Positions 1-11,365 of a stretch of DNA of 64,000 nt are shown piece by piece. The stretch's first letter is position 1; the number at the start of each line of letters is the position of its first letter. The DNA comes from Rhododendron vialii (taxonomy: Eukaryota > Streptophyta > Magnoliopsida > Ericales > Ericaceae): assembly GCF_030253575.1 (NCBI RefSeq), contig NC_080566.1, positions 32,771,001 to 32,835,000 on the forward strand, in the 5' to 3' direction. The notes below the pieces were generated by a model. That model was not told the origin of the DNA. It saw only the letters and a list, made by a program, of their open reading frames with translations, and ran no database searches. The position numbers were made by a program, and so were the translations under genes.

Positions 1-528
1 CTAACATTTATGGACCAAAGGTTAAAGTTTTCCCTTGCCTTTATTATCCAATAGGTAGGGTGAGTAATGATGCTAGGTAAAGTGAAATGACTAAACATAG
101 GAATAAAATGATTACTCCTATAGTCTAATGGTTCAATTAGGGTTCGGGGGTTCAAAAGGCTCAAAAACGGTCAAAAAGGTCCATCTAGGATTAGGAAATT
201 GTAACTAGATTGAAACGGTAATTAAGGTTTTCTAACGAATTGGTTGGAAACTAATTCTACTTGCCAAGTAGGATTTCTAGCCAAGAAATATAATTTAAAG
301 ATTTTATCTAACTCGTTAGGAAAATATACAAGTGCTTTTATAAGCATACTTGTTTTTAGAAAATGACTAGATTGTTCCGGCGTGAAAGATATAATTTTAT
401 AAGTCTCAAATCTAATTATGACGGATTATTAAAATTAAAAAGAAATTTTTAGTAGCAAATCCAAGTAGTTAAAATAAAATTTAAATATTTAACGAAATTT
501 TTATTTACCAAAAATCAGGGTCGTTACA
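1..528 (-). repeat. 3' LTR of the LARD, truncated by window edge
   Basis: These 528 bases equal positions 7002-7529 by direct comparison, with no difference seen. On the minus strand this is the first 528 nt of the 3' LTR (U3 start). The remaining roughly 2.8 kb lie outside the window. Confidence 0.95.
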
Positions 529-546
529 AACTATCCCCCTTAAAAT
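529..546 (-). other. Polypurine tract
   Basis: The minus strand reads TTTTAAGGGGGATAGTTT directly before the TGTAACGACC start of the 3' LTR, preceded by GAGGACGAAAT. This is the typical plus-strand primer arrangement of plant Ty3/gypsy elements. Confidence 0.9.
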
Positions 547-3293
547 AATTTCGTCCTCGAAATTGGTGCATGACTACGGATCAGATTTCGTCGCTTTACT
601 GGTCTCTGAATCATCGTCTATCCCTCTTAAAATAGGAGCAGGTCACCACCAATAGCGTGATATTGAGGTGATCACCTTCGTCATTTGAGGATATCTCCAT
701 CACGTAACCTTCGTGGATTTTGTTGACGGCCATTCCTCCTCCTGAAGTAATAATAGGTTCAACGGCGAACCTATGGGCTCAGTTTCTAGTTTTGTACAAG
801 TATGCAGTGATAAATAGTTTAGGAAAAACCTTCCCATTCCAAGGGTAGATTCTCGATTGGAAGAGGATAGAATACGCTACATGGGTATAGGTACCCTTGC
901 AGTGTTGATCAGGCTCGAAAATTAGGATTTCAACTTATGACTGAACGGAGAGGGGTGATGTCAAGGAATGAAAGAAATGCCCCTACAAAATCAGGAAGGA
1001 CCCTATAGGTATGTTTTAAGCCAATCAGCGATCTAATCAAGATTCGAATACTCTGACAACCCACAAAACGCTTTGGCATCACCTGGCTACTGTCTAAGGC
1101 TTCGGCAGGTCCTAGAAGTATCTCGAAGTAAGACGACAGCGTTTCAAGCATCTCTCACAATCTTCTGCATGTTTTGTTAATCAAATTAAGCCTCATCACT
1201 TGCTTAACAAGACGGGGTTGAAGTTGCTTCAGTCGTTGAACAATTTGCCTCGTAGTACGCCTTTGATGAAGTTTCCATCGTAGATACCAACGCCAAATGC
1301 AAAACTTCTACCAATCATCATGCGGACTCGTATCCCACAAGCATTTTCTTATCACGTCCCTATCAAATCAGCATGCTTCCCACCTAACGATATTAAACCC
1401 ATTTCTAAACTAGGAAACAACGGATCGCTTGGGCAAAATCGCTTCATTATCGTAAAGCATAAGTACTCCATCCTCATTCAGGGGGAAATCGAACATCAGC
1501 AAGCAAGCCTTACTATATTCTAAAAGCTCAGATATTTTAGCAAACGCATTGAAAGAACCTATGCAGTCACGGGAAAATAAACCTGGGCGGCATCGACTTC
1601 TGGCAATAATTTCAGAGGTACGGCTATCTTGAAAACGAAATTTCAAAAATCCAAGATAATCCTAGATGTCGGGACGGGAATGACTGATTTAAGCTGCCCT
1701 CAAGTAGCGCAAGCTTTTGATAAGGAATTGATGATACCTGGTTAGTTCAAGGAAGGGTACCCATCTCCTAAGGAGATTAGTTTCAAACAAATTTGAATGA
1801 TCGTACCATAAGAAGGAAACAAGGAGTTTTTCCGAAATGATTTGAATATCATCAAGAGATGATCTGAATTTATTGATTACGAACGAAATGGAATAGTTAT
1901 CAATGATGGAATGGACCAATCATCAAATCTTAGTTATTGCGAAATGACATTGCCGATCATTATCGAAAGTGTCAATAAAAGTTGTATCAGAAGAAAATGG
2001 TTGCTATGATTCTCGAGGTTCAAAACTCAAGAGTTACGAAAAATTCGAGGGATAGTGAAAGGTTCTAAATGATAATAGTTAGGATTAGTAACACCATAGG
2101 GTGCATCGCTTGGCCAATTAGGTCGGGTCACAAAAGATACCCAAGATTACGCCACTCTTATCAATAAGTGTCGTAAGGAGTAAAAATGAATGATTTCATT
2201 ACTTGAAACAATGAGGGTTTCCTTCACAAGGATGTTGATTTCAAATAGAGATTTGAGAGAAGTAATGAAATAGTACGGATATAACTAGTCGATTGGTATA
2301 TACTTCCTACTAGGATTTAGCTTGCAGACGTAATTGTCGTTCCCTTCGAGCATTCCCAATCTAAACGAACTCTTCGATCTAAGTGTTTCCGGTTTGCGTC
2401 AGGTATAGGTGGTTAGCGTCCGCAGCCCTCGAACAATTTCACGCCTTCCCTCGATGGTTTATGATTCTAAGGAATCTCACGATGTTAGGGGTTAAAACGG
2501 AAGCTCTAGGAGTATTGGTTGATCTTGTTGGCTTTAAACGTTGCGTTGGGATGTTCTTTTAACTTCTGCATCAATGTCGCTCTTGTTGCTTGCGGTAGCG
2601 GCCTCACCGTTGGTGCTGGCATCTTGACTTGTTCTCGTAGTCCTTCCTTTTTAGAGTTAGTAGGGAGTTATTCACAATCTAGTTTCCTAACGGCGCGTAA
2701 CTCGAAATCGCAAGGTTCTTACTCCTAGTGAAAGGGCTATGAGGTGAGAAAAAACCATCGAGATTTTGAAACGGGAACCAATTTTCAAAGCAGCAATGAA
2801 ATAGGATGCAATTTGAATTCGGCTATGGTTCCGGCCGCTTAGGCCTAGGGTTGGTTAGTGCTAAGAATGGCTACCATAGCTTAGTTAGACCTATTCTGCG
2901 TTCAGAGGGTCCTCCGTTATCGTATCCAAATCCGTGGCACGTATTCACTATCTACGAGGGAAAATTGAAAGGGGTTTTTACTAAAACAAATTTTCTTTTG
3001 CAAATGGTCTATCTTTCAAAAGTCAAAAGTAGCTTAATAACATAGTATGCAACGGTACTCTTTTAAAAGTAAAGCAGGTTTTTCATAGATAAGAACATCA
3101 TACAACATAAGCATAGAATTACAAACATAAACATAGAGTTCTACTATAAAACAAATAGATTAGAACAAGATTCCTAATACAAGTTGAACACGATCTTAAT
3201 CCTTAACATCCTACATCCCGAAGGATTACAATCGGCCTAATATACGTCTAAATGGCGTCGTTGGGTTCGGGTCTCGCCCATCCTCGAGATTCT

Positions 3294-3566
3294 CTACCAT
3301 CTTTCGTTGTAAGCTTGGCGCAACTGACGTTCGTACTCCTTTATGACTGCGGCGAGTGCGACGGCCACGACGAGAGTCCCGTACCAGAAGGTGTTGAGAC
3401 GGTTATTCACGGCGAACCACCGTGGCATGCCTATTGTGACTACCGCACAAAATATAATGAGGGCGAAGAGTTGCAACCATAAGGTTTGGATTGTTATGGT
3501 TATTTCGGCTCGCTCCATTTCTCGGAATATGGCGTCTTCCGGAAATCCTCGTCGTCGGGTTGCCAT
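3294..3566 (-). CDS. Small ORF with hydrophobic segments inside the LARD
   Basis: A 90-residue ORF in the sense direction of the element, about 600 nt after the primer binding site, where gag would normally begin. The start context is GCCATGG, very favourable for plants. The N-terminus is basic and charged (MATRRRGFPEDAIFREMERA), followed by a hydrophobic stretch at about residues 29-49 (LWLQLFALIIFCAVVTIG), a Trp/Asn-rich link, a second hydrophobic stretch at about 64-74 (TLVVAVALAAV) and a charged tail. It has no resemblance to Gag that I can see, and no family is recognised. A TATA-like box sits 97 nt upstream. It may be a captured host fragment, an element-specific ORF, or chance. Codon-level conservation in other copies would decide. 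Confidence 0.4.
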   Translation of the reverse strand: MATRRRGFPEDAIFREMERAEITITIQTLWLQLFALIIFCAVVTIGMPRWFAVNNRLNTFWYGTLVVAVALAAVIKEYERQLRQAYNERW

Positions 3567-3662
3567 GGCTCAGCTCGGTTCGGTTCGGTTCGATAGGATA
3601 GGATGGAGATTTGGAGGAGTTAAGATGGTGAGAGGGATGAAGAAATGGAAGTGGTGGTGGGG

Positions 3663-3670
3663 TATATATA
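3663..3670 (-). promoter_or_regulatory. Internal TATA-like box before the 90-residue ORF
   Basis: TATATATA on the minus strand in the LARD internal region, 97 nt upstream of the ATG at 3566. An internal promoter separate from the LTR would be unusual. This is a sequence match only. Confidence 0.35.
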
Positions 3671-4164
3671 GGGGCCGAAAAGGTGGGTGGAGGAGGGAAA
3701 AGATTTGAAGTTTAAAATTTTGAAATTTGAGTTTTTGGAGGTTAAAATTTGAAAATTGAAGTTTAGGGGGGAGTGGGGTTTGCCGGCCTAATGGGGCTAT
3801 GCCCGGTACTCACTCGGTGCTAGGCCCCTACTCTCGTCCCTTAAAATATTAATTCAAGAACGGCTCCTCCACAAACTAGTAAATAAAATTTGCTCAATTA
3901 GCAAAGGTTTACTAACACAAAAAATATATTTCGAATTTCTAAGTTCCACATTCGATTTTTGATTTAAGTCATCATCCAATTGTTCGGGAATTCCCAGCTC
4001 GGCGGTACTGCCAATTTCCGCGCCTTGCTTCAATCCGAGGACTGTTTTGACAGAATTCCACCCAATTTGGGACGGTAAACTTAAACTCAATTCACGTTTG
4101 TGCAACGGTCAAACTATCTTATGGATCTACCCATTCTACCCATGGCCGAGGTTTTGAACCTAAA

Positions 4165-4176
4165 GCTCTGATACCA
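4165..4176 (-). other. tRNA-iMet primer binding site
   Basis: On the minus strand the sequence TGGTATCAGAGC starts 3 nt after the LTR end (spacer ACT). It matches the 3' end complement of initiator methionine tRNA, the usual primer of plant LTR retrotransposons. It fixes both orientation and LTR boundary. Confidence 0.93.
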
Positions 4177-4688
4177 AGTTGTAACGCCCCCAATTTTGGA
4201 AACGTTAAATAGGCAATTTTATTGAAAAACTAAATAGAGTCTGGCTCAATATTACAACATAATTCTCCCAAGAGTACTTTATTAAACAAAAGGAGAGTAG
4301 ACTAGGGTTCCTATCTACTACTCCGCCTCTTCTTCCATTCTGGCCAGCTCCTCGGCTCCGAAAGCTTCCAAGGTATAATGTTCACCCTGTTCGTCTATGA
4401 GGTCTGACACATTATACCGGCGTCGTCACCCATATAATATGTCAGGGTCACCAAAAAGGCAACACCGTGAGCTACAACGCTCAATAGAGTAAACCCTACC
4501 CACTAACTCATAAATTACAAACAGTAAATCATATACGACGAATAGTAACAATCACACATCCACATTCACTATTCAAGTATCGTCGGTGTCCATGTTTCTC
4601 GGTGTTTCTCCTACGCAACTCATCGTAGACCGTGTCTCCATTTTCACTTTTTATCACCAAATCAACATTTTCAAAAATCCGTTTTTAA

Positions 4689-4890
4689 CACACCCAACCT
4701 CGGTTCCGCCGTTCCGGGTTCCCGAGTATCCTCACAATGGTTCCGCCGTCCCGGGTTCCCATTGGCACACATTTGCATTGGCTCCTCTCCGCGGATAACC
4801 AAGCCACACACCCAACCTCGGTTCCGCCGTTCCGGGTTCCCGAGTATCCTCACAATGGTTCCGCCGTCCCGGGTTCCCATTGGCACACAT
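4689..4890. repeat. 118-bp tandem duplication in the LTR
   Basis: Positions 4689-4772 recur at 4807-4890 (offset 118) without a difference that I can see. The unit is GC-rich, with repeated GTTCCGCCGTCCCGGGTTCC-type modules, unlike the AT-rich LTR around it. Confidence 0.85.
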
Positions 4891-5679
4891 CCACACACAC
4901 ATTTCACATAATGCCATCAAAATCGGTCATTATGTAGTTTCAAAAATATTTCCTCCTTCGAAAACACATTTTCTTGTTAACCACACCCTAGGTGTCATGT
5001 TTCTATTTCCTCGATTTCCGTGTCTCGTTTTCATGCATAGACTCCGCGGTAGGACTTTTCACATACGCAACCATAAATCATTCATTGTAATCTAACAAGA
5101 TCATCCAATTCTATATTGCTAAGCATGCTCGAAAAGATCAAAATATGAATACTTCAAATCAAGCGTTAAAATCTTATCTTTCGAAAATCGTTATATCTTA
5201 CTTTTTGAGAAATTCAATACAACATATGTTTATTTAAGACAAAGTCATTTATCCAACATGTTCATACCTCCATTAGTGAGATAAACTTATTGACAATCAT
5301 GCATTTTAAACGATAAGCTTATTTACTTGAAACCAAACAATAGATAATCTTATCTACGATATTGATACTTTGAATCAAGAACATGCTACTCTCTAACGTA
5401 GATTTTATACTATACGTAGAGTTATTGGATTAGGGTTCTACGTATACTTAGGGAAGTGAGTAGAGAAAATCTACATGATCGTAATGTCATTTCAAGATTT
5501 TGTAAAACGAGCTTGCTATTTATTCCTAATACTTTAACTTGCCTTATCATAAGCAAAATAACTAAAGTTATACTAGGGAAAATGAGTAGAGATTAATCTA
5601 CCTTGATCCGAAACTTAGTCGGGGCCGAATAAGCTAGTTGGAAGATTTCTACGGGCGGTGAAACTTGCAAATCTGGACC

Positions 5680-6045
5680 AAACTTTGGATGGCAGTAACT
5701 CGGTCAATATTTGGCCGAATACGATCGTTCTTGGGTCAAAGTTGAAGCTCTCGAAGTGCTCTACGACTTTCGTGAAGGAAGTTGATCCTAGAAACTACTT
5801 TAGATAGGAGAAAAATGGTGATAAAGGCAGAGACAGTATGCTGTCTGGAAATGGAAATCCGAGATTTTTACTGAACTTCGGATGCCAATATCTTTGTCAT
5901 TTCTTCACCGATTGGGATGGTTCTTGGGTCTAACTTAAAGGTTTCGAAGTGCTCTACAACTTTCTCGAAGGGAGTTGGTTCTAAAAACTACTTTAAGCAG
6001 GAGAAAAATAGAGATTCGTGGAGGGCAGTAAGCTGCCTGGAAAAA
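5680..6045. repeat. Diverged ~195-bp tandem duplication in the LTR
   Basis: The block around 5680-5855 (GTTCTTGGGTC, TCGAAGTGCTCTAC, AAACTACTTTA, AGGAGAAAAAT) recurs at about 5875-6045 in the same order with many substitutions. This is an old internal duplication, in contrast with the fresh 118-bp one. Confidence 0.65.
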
Positions 6046-6115
6046 CAGAAATGGTTTCTAGAGAGAAGTGAGAGCAAGAAGTGATGGTGTGAATTGAATG
6101 GAAGGCATGGGGTGC

Positions 6116-6123
6116 TATTTATA
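6116..6123 (-). promoter_or_regulatory. LTR TATA box
   Basis: TATAAATA on the minus strand (GGCTATAAATAGC context) lies inside the 5' LTR about 1.4 kb from its start. It would place transcription start near 6090-6080, with U3 about 1.44 kb. The copy in the 3' LTR is outside the window. Confidence 0.6.
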
Positions 6124-7529
6124 GCCAACACTTGAGCTCCTCCTTCCTCCTCTATGGCCGGCCCCCCCTTCTCTCCTCCCTCCCATGGATTTGCTCCATT
6201 GTCATGTCCAATCAAGCTTGAAAGCATGCCAAGTCTTCCATGACTTGTCACTTCCATTTGTAGGCCAAATCTTAGGTCATCATGAAGGGTTTTGGACTTG
6301 TCAAGTCTATGGGGAGGTTGCTTGCAAGAAGGAATATAATCATGGCCTAGCTTTGTACTTTGAAAGACTAGAAATGGGTTGGCATGTAGTCAAAAAAATA
6401 GGCTTAAGGCTATAAATGTTGCTTGTGTAAGTAATCAATACTCATGCACACACTCCACCCCACTCTCTCCATCCGGCCTTCTCTCTCTCTCTCTCTCTCA
6501 CTCTCTCTCTCTCTCTCTCACTTGTATCTATATACATCCAAGAAAATCTAGGAAAGTAAGTCTAGGATTTTAAGACTAGAACATAGGTGTGCATGCATGG
6601 CAAAGCTAGCATTGCTTCCTTGGAAGCAAAATGATGAGATTCCTTAGCCCATGATTTTGTATTGTCAAATCAAGGCTTCATTGGCAACTTAATTGCTATT
6701 AACCAATGGTCAAAAATTCTCCTAGCATTTATTAACCATTGGTTAAAGAAGGTAAGTATGGGCTTGAATGACTAGTCAAATCTAGGTTCTCATTATGGCA
6801 AGTCTAAGGTTGCTTCTTTTGGAAGCAAAATGATGGGATTCTTGTATGACTTGTCTTGTCATGTATTTAGGCAAGTCAAAGGTCTAATAACCAAGGGACA
6901 AAAATTCCCCTAACAATTATGGACCAAGGGGTAAAGGGATATTGGTAATAATTTGATATGACTGGTCATGGAAATCTATTGTCCAAGGGATAATATTTTC
7001 CCTAACATTTATGGACCAAAGGTTAAAGTTTTCCCTTGCCTTTATTATCCAATAGGTAGGGTGAGTAATGATGCTAGGTAAAGTGAAATGACTAAACATA
7101 GGAATAAAATGATTACTCCTATAGTCTAATGGTTCAATTAGGGTTCGGGGGTTCAAAAGGCTCAAAAACGGTCAAAAAGGTCCATCTAGGATTAGGAAAT
7201 TGTAACTAGATTGAAACGGTAATTAAGGTTTTCTAACGAATTGGTTGGAAACTAATTCTACTTGCCAAGTAGGATTTCTAGCCAAGAAATATAATTTAAA
7301 GATTTTATCTAACTCGTTAGGAAAATATACAAGTGCTTTTATAAGCATACTTGTTTTTAGAAAATGACTAGATTGTTCCGGCGTGAAAGATATAATTTTA
7401 TAAGTCTCAAATCTAATTATGACGGATTATTAAAATTAAAAAGAAATTTTTAGTAGCAAATCCAAGTAGTTAAAATAAAATTTAAATATTTAACGAAATT
7501 TTTATTTACCAAAAATCAGGGTCGTTACA

Positions 7530-8650
7530 TTAACAATGTGAAATTTCACATTATTATTTTTGATTATTCAAATGACTAAATTTAATTATTGATTAAGAGG
7601 TTATTAATTTTAATTATTATAATATAATCACTTTTTTAAGTACACATTGTTAATTTTAGTAATTTTTTAATTTTAATTATTAAATTGTGATGCTCTTAGG
7701 GCAGTGCTTTTGAAAGATTCCTGTGGTGGGCCCGGACATGCGAATCTGGAAATTGTAGGAAATGCTTGGGTGCAGACGTGCAGTTGAATATTTTCTGGGG
7801 GGTCTTTTCCATAAGATATTTGGGCCACATTATAAAGTAATTTGCTTTTTTCACCTCATGACACACATTCCATGGGTCCCATGCAAAAAGTCCGAAATAT
7901 CTTTTCTTTTTAACTAAATTTTCTTTTTTATTTAATTTCTTAATTCTTTTATCTTATTTTTTTAATTAATTTATTTATTTATATATTTTTCTCTTTTTCT
8001 TTATATCTTTTTTCTCTTTTATTTATTAAATATTTTTTATATACTTTTTCTCTTTTATTTATCCGAAATATCCCTCCCTTTTAACTAATTTTTTTTTGTT
8101 TTTTTAATTCTTTTATCTTATTTATTTAATATTGTTCATGTAACTTCATTTCTTATTTATTTGCTTATTTATCTATTTATCTATTTCTTTTTTTCCTTCA
8201 ACCTCACTATTGTAATGTGTGCGCCGATATGAGAAAATTGACATATCTCGAGACTTGATCGGACAACGTTGATCGTTTTAGACAGTCTAAAATCTTCTTG
8301 GGACAATTACAGTACTGCAAAGATTAATCCATTTAATCACCGAATTTAAGAAGCCGAAAATGTTGATTTGTGTGCCAATTAATAAATGTGGCCTATTATT
8401 AGTTTAACAAAAAGACCAGACAAAATGAAACAAAAATGTTGATTCGTGTGCCAAGATAAGGAGGCGATCGGCTGGTCCAAAAATGTTAATTCATGTGCCA
8501 AAAATGTTATTTCTAAAAGCTATAAAAGGAGGACTTTGTGTTTCAAAAGCATATAAGAGTTTTGTGTACATAGATTCCACTAAGAAGTCATGTATTCCTA
8601 TTTTCCTTAGGATTTCGTCATAAACTGCTGTAAGAAGAAAAAAAAAAGTG
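7530..8650. other. AT-rich spacer with short repeated motif
   Basis: No gene seen. 7890-8200 is almost pure A/T with pyrimidine tracts. Between 8357 and 8515 the motif AAAATGTTGATTCGTGTGCC, or a close variant, occurs four times at irregular spacing. This may be the decayed left flank of the MULE that follows. Confidence 0.5.
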
Positions 8651-10221
8651 TTTGGTTTTAGTGCCACAGAGAATCCCAATTTTTCTAGGAACGTCACAGC
8701 GGAAAATTCGAGGCGGGATAATGGATGACTACAACTTTTCAATTTCAGATAATTGGTCATTTGATAATGATGTTTCTAGTGGGGAGAGCATCTCCCACGA
8801 TGGTCGCAATTATACACCCAAATTTATCACTGATTAGGTTAGTTATCACCGTTGTTCTTATGCATATTCGTTATTTATTTTAAAAGTAGAGAAAATATGT
8901 TAAGACTGATTAAAGTTGTACTTATACATACTCGTTATATTTTTTTTTATAGATTTTTGAAAGTAGAGAAGATATGTTATCTTGGGTGTGTAGAGTTGGT
9001 CTGAAAAATGACATTGTGGTGGTTATTAAAATTTTCACTAATTTAAAAGCCACCAAGCTGCCAAAATGCATTATTGGTTGTGAAAGAAAAGGAAAGTACA
9101 AACTGCCACGGTATATGGTTAAAGGGCAATCTTTGCAAAAGAATACTGGAACTAAAAAATGAGATTACCCATTTGAGCTGTGAGGTAAACTAATACCTCC
9201 AGGCGGTGTCATCTGGCGTTTAAGGGTTTCCTATAATTTCATAACCATGAACCAGCGGAACATATTGATGGCCACGAGTACCCGTCAAGATTAAACCAAT
9301 GGAGAAATAATTTATGGTCGACATTGCCAACAGCACCGCACCTCGTGAAATTCTTAGTATTTTGAAAGAAAAAGACCCATCAAATACTACGGGAATCAAG
9401 AGCATTTACAACGCCATTTTCACAAATCAAGAAGCCAAACTAGGCGGTTTAACTCCTACTCAGTATGTCTTAGGTCAATTAATTAAGAAAGAATACCTCC
9501 ATGAATTTCTTATAAATCCAGATACCAACGAAATTACTGATATTATTTGGGTTCATCCTAAAAGCCTAGAGCTATTCTTTGGATTCATTACAACTTGTTG
9601 ATATGACAAATTCATCTCATAGCACAGTTCGAGCTCCATCGTACAATACAGAACATAGAGGTCGACCTACAGGTAGAGATGAGCAAAGTAGATATCACAT
9701 ACCTTCTTTTTCAGAAGCATCCACTTCAGGATCTAGGGTTGCATCTATATCAACTTTGAATGTACCGGTCGCTCAACCGACTGCAACATCACAAGTGAGA
9801 GGGAGCGGGAGACATGGGAGGGGGTCAGAGGTTCACAACACTCAATCGATCCATGTTCAATCTCTAGTTCCACACATCCCTGATCCTTACATTCAGCAAT
9901 TACCTGAGACTTATCAGCGTTGTATTTCCCACACTGTTGACTTCCGAGGTGACGATCATTATGGATTCAGAGCAATAGCCGTGCAAATCGGGTATAGTGA
10001 AAATAATTAAGATCGAGAACAAGAGGAGCTTAGTGAAGAGATTCGATGTAAAGACCCGTGAATTATTATATTTTCTTTAACCGTTTAAATATGTGGAATA
10101 TCGTATTTTGAAGTTGTAATGATGATTGGAGGTGCTGGTAGCAAGCGGAGTTTGATTCGACGTCCGTCAATAAAAAAAATTCATTTTTTTTCTTCAACCA
10201 GTACCGATATTGCATTTTTTC

Positions 10222-10375
10222 CAGTACCGGTACCCATTGTCTAGAAGTTGTGTCGTTTGGCATATTTTTTGGGTTCAGTACCGATACTAGGAATCGCCCA
10301 GTACCGGTACCCATTGTCTAGAAGTTGTGTCGTTTGGCATTTTTGGGATTCCAGTATCGGTGCTAGGAATCGCCT
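10222..10375 (+). repeat. 77-bp tandem repeat in solo LTR A
   Basis: CAGTACCGGTACCCATTGTC begins at 10222 and again at 10299, with a third, diverged unit after it. It lies just upstream of the TATA box, a position where LTR enhancer repeats are often found. Confidence 0.75.
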
Positions 10376-11365
10376 AATACTAGTACCTGCTGTCGATTTT
10401 TTGAAATTTCAGCTCGCTTTTCAGCCCACTATAAAATACCTCCTTTACCATTTTTTACACCCAAAACCCACGAAATAGATCTGGAAACATCCCCTCTCAC
10501 CTACCCCACTCCAATCTCACTCAAATTTCTTGATTTCTACCTCAAATTTTCAAGATTCAAGGGATTCCTACGTCAAATTCACTTGATTCTTGCATTTGGT
10601 GAACAAGGGGTAAGTTTTGTGTTCTTGCTCTCACTCTTTGGCTCTCAATCACGTTTTTCTCTCTCTTCTCTCAATCACTTGTTGATCTATGCTTATTTAT
10701 ATTATTTTTGGGTTATATCTACTCTAGATCTTGTAGCAAAGCTTGGGTGGAGTTTGTTCTTGGTGGATTCAAGCTTATAACACTTGGTAGACTTAGGATT
10801 TTGCTCAAAATCCACTTTGGTAGAGATTTCTCTCTTTCTTTACATGTTATGAAGTGAATTCGTGTGATATTAGTAATTGATTGTTATTTATGGTTTGGGC
10901 GAAATACCTTATGGCTTAAGGATTGCATTTCTTTATTGTCTTGGTTGTTATGGCCTACGAGGTACTTGTGGCGTGCTTGTTTATATTGGAATGTGTGGAA
11001 TTTGTTGTAACGCAAGGGGTGGAGTTTACTGTAACACAAGGAATGGAAATACAGAATCGCAAGGGGTGATAATTTGGTGGAAGGAATGTGCATATGTATA
11101 TGTGTGAGAATGTTTTGATACTAATGAATGGCGTTATTACAAGCAGTTATTGGATGTATTATTGCGTGCTTATTCCTTATGCTCTAAAGATTTAGAATCA
11201 TTAATAACTTACATCTTGCTTAAAGGACTTGTCATTTAGCTTGATTCATTGTGTCTACGTTTATCATCTCATTCATATATAGATTTTGTAAAGATTTTTC
11301 TACTGGATTAGTATAACTCAACCTAATCTTTCTTTTCAGGTTTAAATGCCGGCCAATAGGGTGTA

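Larger units (their letters stand above)
1..7529 (-). mobile_element. LARD-like non-autonomous LTR retrotransposon (partial)
   Basis: Read on the minus strand the order is 5' LTR (7529-4180), primer binding site, 3.65-kb internal region, polypurine tract, 3' LTR (528 to beyond the window). The LTR begins TGTAACGACC and ends GGCGTTACA. The internal region 529-4179 has no long ORF and I find no gag, protease, reverse transcriptase or integrase motif. Long LTRs around a short non-coding interior are the hallmark of LARDs, which are moved by Ty3/gypsy relatives. The polypurine tract and LTR ends resemble Tekay/Del chromoviruses, so that lineage is the likely helper (inference). The part of the 3' LTR in the window matches the 5' LTR base for base by eye, so the insertion is recent. 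The 5 bases after the right end are TTAAC; the matching target duplication would lie outside the window. Confidence 0.9.
4180..7529 (-). repeat. 5' LTR of the LARD (3350 bp)
   Basis: The ends are TG...CA on the minus strand, with short inverted termini TGTAACG/CGTTACA. It is 3350 bp, long even for plant Ty3-type elements. It contains a TATA box at 6116-6123, a CT tract at 6481-6519, an exact 118-bp tandem duplication at 4689-4890 and an older diverged duplication at about 5680-6045. The left boundary is set by the adjacent primer binding site. Confidence 0.92.

Noticed and set aside
9220..9405. Minus-strand ORF within the FAR1-like region
   Set aside because: Shadow of the decayed plus-strand MULE coding sequence, with no independent support.
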